Assembly: GCF_027579695.1 (NCBI RefSeq) | Contig: NC_083587.1 | Span: 39,509,732 to 39,573,731, forward strand | Length of the DNA stretch: 64,000 nt | Source of the DNA: Neoarius graeffei | Lineage: Eukaryota > Chordata > Actinopteri > Siluriformes > Ariidae | Direction: 5' to 3' | Part shown: piece by piece, positions 48,501 to 59,700 of the stretch | How the letters are laid out: every line of letters starts with the position of its first letter | Numbering within the stretch: the first letter of the stretch is position 1 | The notes under the pieces: model-generated | What the model saw: the letters and a program-made list of their open reading frames with translations, nothing else | Told to the model about the DNA's origin: nothing | Databases searched by the model: none | Made by a program: the position numbers and the translations under genes

Positions 48501-51303
48501 CAAAAAAAAAAAAAGTCACCATTTGGATTTAAATAACAGGGATGTGATTTGGGGCTGGTGAAATTATCTGAAAATTTTTAGCCGGGGTTCTGGGGGCCAC
48601 AGGCCCCCAGCTGGTCCAGGGCAGCGCCCTGGTGGGGGGACAAGGGGGGGCAAAGCCCCCCAAAGCTCCTGGGTTCTGGGGTTTTCTGGCTTAAAAATTG
48701 TACTAAAATGGCAAGCAAACACACAAGAAAAAACTTGTCATGATTAACAAATTCAAGCCAATTTAATGGTCAACATGCAACTCTGAGCCCCTATAGTAAA
48801 TTCAATGATTCTTAACTGACAAAAAGCCAAAACATGAAACCTAAAAATGTCATTCTAAATTAAATCATCCTCAAGAATAAATAGAAAATTGTATCAGGAA
48901 AAACAAAATTTATACTTTCAATTACTGTAGAAGATGAACATACCCAAATGTGCCTTTTCAAACAAACATGATGCAACATAAGAATTCATCCACCATTATT
49001 TATTAAACTCTATTGCTCCTGGTAGTCTCCCGGTTTGCTTCTTATGTATGGCAACTTCTAATATTTAAGTTACTGCACACCCCATTTAGACAGGGTAAGA
49101 GGATTGACACAAAAAAAATTAGTCATGCATAGACTACTTACCAAAACTGAAATTTTTAAGTAAATATTCTCAGATTCAGTTCATTCTGCCATCCATATAA
49201 AAGGTGAGAATATGTAGATCCTTGGCAACAAATAATTTCAATAATAGCTTTTGGGAGCATTTATTTTTGTTCAACATGCAAACTCCACACAGAAAGGCCC
49301 CCATCAGCCACTGGGCTGGAACCCAGAACCTTCTTGCTGTGAGGCAACAGTGCTAACCACTACACCACCATTTTTAGAATAGTATCAGTGTAGAGATTCT
49401 GGATTTTTTTTTTTAACACTGAAAAATTAGAGTATTTACTTCCCCCCCATCCTGACGCCCTATAGGGCAATTGGCCTATCAGTTGTCAGCCTCTTACAAG
49501 GCTGTCTGCATCTATCGAGCGCACACAATTTACTGCCAGCTTGCACGGCCTGTCACAGCTTCACAACCATTCACACCTACAGTCAACTTAGAGTCACCAA
49601 TCAGCCGCACCTGCATGTCTGTGGAGGAAATCCACGCAGACACGGGGAGAACATGCAAACTCCACACAGAAAGGCCCCTGTCGGCTCCTGGGCTCGAACC
49701 CAGAACCTTCTTGCTGTGAGGCAACAGTGCTAACCACTACACCACCATGCTGCCTTTACTTTCTGTGGGTTGAATTAAATGAAATGGATGGGTGTGGTAC
49801 ATTACAGGGATGCAAACAAGCCATACTATTCTCAGCTCTGTGACTCAGCCTATTCTAGAGAAAGCTGGAGAGAGAAACAGACAGACAGAAGAACAGAGAC
49901 TGAGGATCTCTGCAATTATTCTGTGTATATGCAGCTCATTATACTGCACAGTCATGTTTGACGCATCTAAACAGAATAAACTTGGCTACTGCAGAGGAAT
50001 TCATTACTTACCAGGCTGTCACTGTTTTTATGATAAAGTGTAAAAGTATTTCTTGAGAACCACTCAATTTCTAATAAACCGGATGAAAAAAGGCAACAAG
50101 TAAAGGAGAAAACAAGAAGGAGGGGCAATCACCTCCAATATAGATGATGTGAGAGGTGGAGAATCCTGCTCCCTCATTCTCTGTCTGTGCACGCGCACAC
50201 GCACACACACTTACAAAACTGCTATTATCTACTGAGCTTTCTATTCTAAACCCAGTCTCTCTCAGGCTCCCAGACCGAAAGTGGACCAGCAACAGGGCTC
50301 CTCTAGGGAGGACGCAAACACACTCGAGGTAAGACTCAGTCTTGAGAATGACTCATTCAACTATACTTTGTCTAAAAATACCTTTGTTTACACTGTCACC
50401 ACAATTAATCATAGGTGGATGACTTTCTGTTGGTCTATAACAGAGGGCCAAAATTGATATACGTTTGTAAAATGTGTCTACACATCACCATTTAATTACT
50501 CTGGTACTTTTGATTACTCTGCTGTATTGACTTTTGAAATTGTAGTCAAAGTCCCAAACACTGTGACTCCGGGGGTTTTGAGACACTTGAAACTAAACCT
50601 CAAAATAAACAACTACATGTAAATGTTCTCAGCATTCAAGCATTTTTATTCGAATGAAACTACTGGGTTTGCAAGCAGGTTCGAAAGTAATTTCATTTTT
50701 TACAATCAACAAATAAACAAGATTATACTATATAATTTAGAGAAGAGAAGAGTGATGTGCGTTTTGTTTGAACAGTGTTTTAGCTGTTGACTCAATTACA
50801 AGCTGAAACAAGAAAGACAGAACTCAATAATGGATTGCAATGAAGTGAAACACAAGTCGTCTTATTCTGTGACGAGCGCTAAATAACATTTTATAGTTGA
50901 GGGTGTGTTTATAGCAGTGTTTCCCAACCTTTCTTGAGCCACGGCACATATTTTACATTTGAAAAATCCCACGGCACACCACCAAACAAAAATATCACAA
51001 AAATCTAGTCTCAATTTACTCACAATTTCCTTAGTGGGAAACCTGGGCCTGTTTAGTTGAACACAAAGCTGATATACTCGTAGGAATTGAAGAAAGAGAC
51101 ACACAAAGATCTTCAACAGCTCTGAGTCACTCTCCTTTTTTAGTTTTTATAGCAGTCATGCTTGAAAAGCCCAGCTCGCATAGATAGGTTGTGGAAAATC
51201 ACCTTTTTTTGCTTTCTTCTGACCTCTACTCATACTAGGGCCTTCATCTGGGTCAGAATTTTCTCCAGGGCCCAGTTTGGATTGTGTACTTTTTCTTTTC
51301 AAA

Positions 51304-51379
<76 letters not shown>

Positions 51380-54300
51380 ACTGCTGTCACACCCAAAGCA
51401 TTACTAAATTCTATTGTTTGAATGGCAACAGGTAGATACACAGGTTAATTAGCTACCTGCTAACACCTATTGGAAGAGTATTTAATTGTTCTGCCGGTCA
51501 CTATACGTCGCTGGCATAGACGAACGAAGACAAATTATTTGCAGTAAATAAATAATTTTCGAAACAATTAAGCGAAATTGGATAATGTCCCATGGTACAC
51601 CTGATGATCTCTCACGGCACACTAATGTGCCGTGGCACAGTGGTTGGGAATCACTGGTTTATAGAGATGATAGGTTTTAAGTCCACTTAGTATTAAAACA
51701 GTGTGGGGGGGGAATAAATACCAATTTGTAATTTTATGTAATCTGGTTCATGCTGATTCTTTGTTTTGTGGGATCGCTATTTTTTTATTCTTGCGTTACA
51801 TTACAGGCATTTAGCACACACTCTTATCCAGAGTGATGTACAACATACCCAGAGCAGCCTGGGGAGCAGTCGAGAGTTAGGTGCCTTGCTCAAGGGCACT
51901 TCAGCCATTCCTGCTGGTCTAGGGAACTGAACCAGCAACCTTTTGGTCCCAAAGCTACTTCTCTAACCATTAGGCCATGGCTTCCCCATATAACTGTAAT
52001 ATTACCTATTATAAATGTTTTGTAAGTGTGTCAATAAACACTTGCTAAAAAATAGCATGAGTGGTGTAGTGGTTAGCACTGCCGCCTCACAGCAAGAAGG
52101 TTCTGGGTTCCAGCCCAGTGGCCGACGAGGGCCTTTCGGTGTGGAGTTTGCATGTTCTCCTTATGCCTGTGTGGGTTTCCTCCGGGTGCTCCGGTTTCCC
52201 CCACAGTCCAAAGACATGTGTTTCGGTTACCTGGCTACTCTAAATTGACCGTAGGTGTGAATGTGTGTGTGTGTAAATGGTTGAGAGGAGAAAACCTCTA
52301 TAATAATCCAGTAGAAGGAAATGGGAAAGCACTACTGTAATCCTTCCCTCGTAACTTTGATGGCTGGAGCTGTCAGAGCAGACCTGCCATCAGGCAGAAC
52401 ACTGAAGAAGAGAAAAAAAGAGCATCTCTTAACATGATTTACAAAGTTTTTTGTACAACCATCCATTTAGCCTTATATATATCCCCATCCATTATCTGTA
52501 GCCGCTTATCCTATGCAGGGTCACAGGCAAGCTGGAGCCTATCCCAGCTGACTATGGGCGAGAAGCGGGGTACACCCTGGACAAGTCACCAGGTCATCGC
52601 AGGGCTGACACATAGCGACAAGCAACCATTCACACTCACGGTCAATTTAGAGCCACCAATTAACCTAACCTGCATGTCTTTGGACCGTGGGGGAAACCGG
52701 AGCAGCCGGAGGAAACCCACACAGACATGGAGAGAACATGCAAACTCCACACAGAAAGGCCCCTGTCGGTCACTGGGCTCGAACCCAGAACCTTCTTGCT
52801 GTGAGGTGACAGTGCAAACCACTACACCACCATGCCGCTCCATTGTAAAAATAAAGTTTAAGTAACACGAACATATCATGAGTGAAAGCTGATTTTATCA
52901 GGATCAAGTTCTCTGTAGACTTGTACAGGTTTTTGAGCGACTCTCACCTGTTCTCCTGCAGCTGATTGACGTATTCAGCCATAGCAACTAATCTGTCATC
53001 AAGTATCCTATATTTATGTTAACGTGGCAACAGACGAAGTATGGTAATTCATAATTTGCACTATCAAATGTCCAGGGTGAAGAAACAATGCACTGAACAG
53101 TTGAGCGTTTTCATGCTCTAAAGCACTGGAGTCCAATCATCTGTTCAAGTTCAAGCGAGTGGGATAAACTATGTGGAATGTATGTACAGTGGTGTAGCCC
53201 CCCTCAAATGTCTCTTAATACCAGATTACTGGTACTGGTGTTGGCTGAAATAACAAACCATAACAAATGTTTCTTGGCTGTGCTAACACTGCAGCTGTTG
53301 TCTTCCTTTTCTTAAAAAAACAGCTTGTGCTAAATGTGCCATGACATTAGAAACCATTTTATTATCCAGATGTTCATCTTGGATCACATAATGTTTATCA
53401 TAATTTATCCGTCACGTCCGTGCGCCTACATGCCTCAAACGGTCACTCATGTCCACGCACATTTGTGCTCCAAGTGCGCAGTGTGTGCCGCAAGGACTAA
53501 TCGTTATGCACCTGTTCCAGATTAGAGAGCAATCAAGGCACGTACACATAAGGACTCCAAACACACTCAGACTTTATGAAGTATATGCGTTGTTCCAAGG
53601 GTCTCACGTTGCCTAGCCTTGTATTTTGTGTAGCTACTCTGGTTTTCGAATCTGAGTTCATTTTATTCAACTCTGATCTGCATTTCCTCAGACATCCTGT
53701 TTGTGCCTCGAATTACCCTTGCCTGTTTCACGATCCGGCTACTGCCTGACGTTTTTGTATTGTCTGCATGCTTGTTGTTAAACTCTTCCTGCACTTACAT
53801 CCGTCCTTCTGCCACCTTTACTGACATTATCATAACACTGCTGCTCTCTTAAATTAAACTTCTCCAAAATAAACTGGAAAACAGAAAAGACATTACATGC
53901 TCCTGAAATAAGAAAATATAAATATTCAAGGAAAAAAAAAAGAAGAAGAAACAATGCACCGTGTAGTGTCCACAAAGTGGTAGCTTAAAAAGCAAAAGAA
54001 TCGAACATGATGGATAAATTGAGGTGGATAGCCTTGTCACCCATTGCAGCAGAACATGGTCATATTACCCTTTACAGAGTACAGTTGTGCTTTCTGTGCT
54101 TTTTTCCGACATGAACCAAGACACAAAGTCCCATAATTCTACTTAAGGGTTGTTGAATGTTTCAAGCATATAGGTCAAGTCACTTTTTCAAACCGGACTC
54201 ATGTGAAAACATCTTTTATGTTGGCAAACATGAGAAATTTCAAATTTAATACAGCAGAGTTTTCAACAACTTTTACAGTACATGGAATTGAAGCAAGGCA

Positions 54301-56707
54301 ATAAAAATCTCACTCAGATGCTCCTAAAAGACTACTGCTTAGAGAGCTGTGTTTACCTGCAACTGAACTCTGGAATAACACTCTAAAGAGGAACATTTCA
54401 ATCCATGCCTTTCCTAGTATTTCAAATGCATAAATATTTGAAAGAAATAAAACCTGTTGAGTTACCTAAATGGTTCGTGTCGGTTAGTAAAGGTAATAAT
54501 GCCAATTAAAGGTAATAATGCCAATTAAAGGTAGACTGCCTTTCAGATTTTTCAAATGTAGGTCATATAAAGAATTTTCCTGACACCCATTTTTTTTTAA
54601 ATAGAACAATGTGTCTATGTGTCAGCCCTGTGATGACCTGGCGACTTGTCCAGGGTGTACCCCGCCTTTCACCCGTAGTCAGCTGGGATAGGCTCCAGCT
54701 TGCCTGCGACCCTGTAGAACAGGATAAAGCGGCTAGAGATCATGAGATGAGATTAATAAATTTAGTGCCATGTGGTCCTAAATTATCCGATATTTTTTTC
54801 TTGCTTCACCATGACGCAATACAAAATACTACATCATGCATCACATGGTGGGCTTTCCCCATTTGTACAAGGCATTGTGGAATACAAATTTGAAACAGGA
54901 GAGAAAAATGGAGGACGTGAGTGTGCGAATGAAACGTGAAAGACTGACTACAGTAACGGAAAGCGAGAAGAAAAGACGTTATGTTGCGAAGGAAAGGAAA
55001 CGCAGGACCAAACTAATAAATATCGGCGGTCAGCGAGCACCTCGGTGTGATCAGCTGTTCGTTTAGCGACAGAATGATGGAACGGTCAGTGCACGGTCAA
55101 GGTAAACCTGTAGATGGCAGTAATGCAAAACGAGATGCCAGCTGCTGTAAAACCCAAAAGATGATGAAATCGAAGACGAAGGTAAACCTGTGCATGCGCA
55201 CATGGACTTCCTTTGTCTGCTTGATTGTACGAAGCGAGTGATTTCATGCACATTATTTGCGAGCGAATCCCCTCAAATTAAACAACTTCCCAGCCACAGA
55301 ATGGCCTGGTTTTTTTTTTTAGATATTACAGAAATAAACATATATCACAATTACCAAATTTCAGAGGGAACTAAATTTCATTGATTTTATGAAACTGAAA
55401 GGCTGTCTACTTTTAATGGAATTATAGAATAAGTCCAGGATTTTCAAACTGAATGCAACTCTTCTTTCTTTCAGAACATTATGAGCTTCCATTCAGACTA
55501 TGAATTTCATGAGAATTACTATGACCATTATAATGACAGTTCAAACTACAGCTACTATGATGAGGACTTTGAAGATTACCATACGGTGTGCGACAAATCG
55601 GATGTTCGCTCCTTTGCTGGTCTATTCCTCCCAGTGGTCTACAGCCTAGCACTTGTGGTAGGCCTGGCTGGAAACTCCATGGTTGTATTCATCTACCTAT
55701 TCCACAAATGCCTACGGACATTAACAGATGTCCTCATCCTTAACCTGGCCTTTGCAGACCTCCTCCTCCTCTTCACCCTACCATTTTGGGCAGCAGGTGC
55801 TATGAACGGCTGGGAGATTGGTGTGGTGGCCTGCAAGATAACCGCAGCCCTCTACACCATCAACTTCAGTTGTAGTATGTTTCTACTAGCCTTCATTAGT
55901 GTGGATCGTTACAGAGCGCTTGCCCAGGGCTCCAGCACGTATACCAGGTCACCTGAAAAACCAAGGAGACAGAGGCTGATACCTTGCCTCTTGGTCTGGA
56001 CTGCAGCCTTTATGTTTGGCTTGCCAGATTTTTTCTTCACCACCGTCAAGCAGCACTCCTCTGGCCACAAATCTTGCAGGGCAGTGTACCCACATAGTAT
56101 GGCACAAGCTGCAAAAGCTAGCTTGGAGTTTCTAGAGGTGTCACTGAACTTCCTGCTACCTTTCCTGGTGATGATGTTCTGTTATTACCAGGTGGGAAAA
56201 ACCCTGAGTCAGACAGCAACAACAGGAATGAGAGAAGTACAGAGGTGGAAAGCCTTCCGGGTCCTGATTGCTGTCGTGGGGGTGTTTCTGCTGACCCAGC
56301 TGCCATATAACATAGTTAAGCTTATACGAACCATAGATATCATCTATTCTTTGGTGACAAGCTGTGAGGTCAGTAAAGGACTGGATCAAGCCACTCAAGT
56401 CACAGAGAGCTTGGCACTCACACACTGTTGCCTAAACCCAATTCTATATGTCTTCATTGGCTCATCCTTCAAGGTGCACGTGCTAAAGATTGCTAAACGC
56501 TATGGACAGACGGGGAGGCTCTGTCATCAAGAGAGCAGGCAGCCTCCTAGAGTGGAGATCACGCTAAAAACACAGGCCCACACAAACAGCAATGCATACT
56601 CAGAATCAGACGAGGAACAAACAAGTACATTTACCATCTAGGACACAGACCTGATGACCAGGTACCAAAGACTGGAAACCTAAAGACTGCATTTGTGTCA
56701 TTTATTT

Positions 56708-56768
<61 letters not shown>

Positions 56769-59700
56769 TCCACTTTAATAGGAAAACCTGTACACCGGCA
56801 CATTCATGCAGTTACCTAATCAGCCAATCATGTGGCAGCAGCGGTGTGCAAAAGATCATGCATGTACAGGTCAAGAGCTTCGGGTCGTGTTCACATCAAA
56901 CATCAGAATGAAGAAAAAAACGTGATATCTGTGACTCTGATAGTGGCATGGATGTTGGTACCAGATGGGCTGGTTTGAGCATTTCAAAAATTGCTGACCT
57001 GCTGAGAATTTCACACACAACAGTCTCGAGAGTTTACACAGATAACACCTTTTCCCTATATTGATCTTTGCTGTGAACATTAACTCAAGCCCTTGTCTTG
57101 TATCTGCATGATTTTATACATTGTCCTTCTCCCATATGATTGAATAACTGGATAACTGAAAAAACAAAAAGGAGCAGGTGTACAAGCGCTCCTATTAAAA
57201 GTGGATGGTGAGTGTAAATAGCGTTCCCAAAATACAGTAATAGCTTAAAAAAAAAACAACATGTTCAGAACATATCATGTTTGATCAATATTATATTTAT
57301 GTCTAAGCATATGTTGAAAAATCTAAAGACATTCTTTATGTTCCATATATAATGCAAATATGCTACAGAGATCCATCCATTATCTGCAGCTGCTTATCCT
57401 GTACAGGGTCACGGACAAGCTGGAGCCTATCCCAGCTGACTATGGGCGAGAGGTGGGGTACACCCTGGACAAGTCGCCAGGTCATCACAGGGCTGACACA
57501 TAGACACAGACAACCATTCACACTCACATTCACACCTACGGTCAATTTAGAGTCACCAGTTAACCTAACCTGCATGTCTTTGGACTGTGGGGGAAAACGG
57601 AGCACCCGGAGGAAACCCAAGCGGACACGGGGAGAACGTGCAAACTCCACACAGAAATGCCCGTCAGCCACTGGGCTTGAACCCAGAACCTTCCTGATGT
57701 GAAGCAACAGTGCTAACCACTACACCACCATGCCACCCATGTACAATGTTTTTGGGGAAAATCAGTACATTCTTCAGAGTTGAGCAGATGGTTCAGAAGT
57801 AGAACACAGCTAACTTTTTTTTTTTGCTGAGATTTAGATCATGATAATATAATATATTATTATAATGAGATGAGTTTATATGTGGCTGTGCAAACATATG
57901 TTAATTGACAGTTTTAGGAACTAAATGGGCCAGGGTCTCATACAATTTCCATAGTATTGGCAGGTTATGCTGGTTTTCATGCTTCCAGAAAGAAGTTCCC
58001 AATGGCACAGCTGCTCATATTATTATGGCCCCCTGTACTCTATACTCATTTACTGTTATATATTAATTTCTGCTAATTTTCATTAAAGGTGACATATCAC
58101 AAGTCTATCTTGTGAGATGCTTGTCTGTTGCACATCTGATTGAAAATAGTCTCAAAACATAACTCTACAGGGTTTGGACTGAATAGGGCAACAAATACAA
58201 TAACAAATTTGAAATTTGTAATTCACTGACGAGCACTGCATTCAAAATAGTCAACAAACCCACAAAAAAAAAAAAAAAAAAAAAAGGATCAATGAGTAAA
58301 AAGTAGTCCAGTTCTACAACCACGCAGACCTGGCAACCCTGATGTCTGACAACACATGGCATCTAACTTACTGTTACCCAAGCCCTTCACGTTGTTAATT
58401 GAGGGCCAAGCAGAAAAGTTGGCACCCTCTCTGTTTCTACCTTTTCTTATTATTCATCATCTTCTGACTAGGGTGGTTATGGCAGCCCATAGAACTAGAA
58501 AGTAAAAAGATAGAACTCAACGCCAACGGCGTCGATGGGGATGCCTCTGCCCGGTAGACTACACGCCTTAAGTTGTGATTTGGGGATGGACATTTGACCT
58601 CTCAGTAATTTTGACCTGGTGAAATTACTTGTATTAGCCTTGGAGATATTGTGTTCACAAGGTTTTCAGACAGACATTTGACCTCACAGTGACCTTGACC
58701 TTAGACCATTTGATCTCAAAATCTAATGAGTTTATCTTTGTCCCCAAATGCACAAATGGTGAAAGTTTGGTGAAATTCCTTTCATCTGCCTTGGAGATAT
58801 TGTGTTCACAAGGTTTTCGGATAGACATTTGACCTCACAGTGACCTTGACTTTAGACCTTTCGATCTCAAAATCTAATCAGTTCATGTTTGTCCCAAAGC
58901 GCACAAATGGTGAAAGTTTGGTGAAATTCCTTTCATCTGCCTTGGAGATATTGTATTCACAAGGTTTTCGGATAGACATTTGACCTCACAGTGACCTTGA
59001 CTTTAGACCTTTCGATCTCAAAATCTAATCAGTTCATGTTTGTCCCAAAGCGCACAAATGGTGAAAGTTTGGTGAAATTCCTTTCATCAGCCTTTGAGAT
59101 ATCGCGTTCACAAGGTTTTGGGACGGACGCATGCGGACAGACATTTGACCTCACAGTGACCTTGACCTTAGACCTTTTGATCTCAAAATCTAATCAGTTC
59201 ATGCTTGTCCCAAAGCGCACAAATGGTGAAAGTTTGGTGAAATTCCTTTTATTAGCCTTTGAGATATCGCGTTCACAATGTTTCAGGACAGACACACGGA
59301 CGGACAGACGGACAACCCGAAAACATAATGCTTCCTGCACCTTATGGTGGCAGAGGCATAAAAAATTAGAAATTTGGGACACTGATTGGGGACAGTCATA
59401 TTTCATGAGTTTCATGTTTGCATCTCGAGTGCTCTAGCCCCACCAATGGGTCAAAGTTGGAGGTGCACTTATGCATGTAACTTTTGAACCCTATGCCCAG
59501 TTAAAAAATGAGCTACCATTGGATTCCTTGGTTCAAGCCAAGTTCAACACACCACATGGATTTTATCAAAAATGCTTAGAAGTTTTCACGTCACAAATGT
59601 TGTCCCATCTTCAGGATATTAGGCAGAGGTGATCTTCAGATCAAGCCTCAGAAAAGTTATTTGTTGACATTTTGATTTGCAAAAGCGTTTGTCCATCACA

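Noticed and set aside
56118-56425. Minus-strand frames inside ackr4
   Set aside because: Antisense shadows of the receptor exon.
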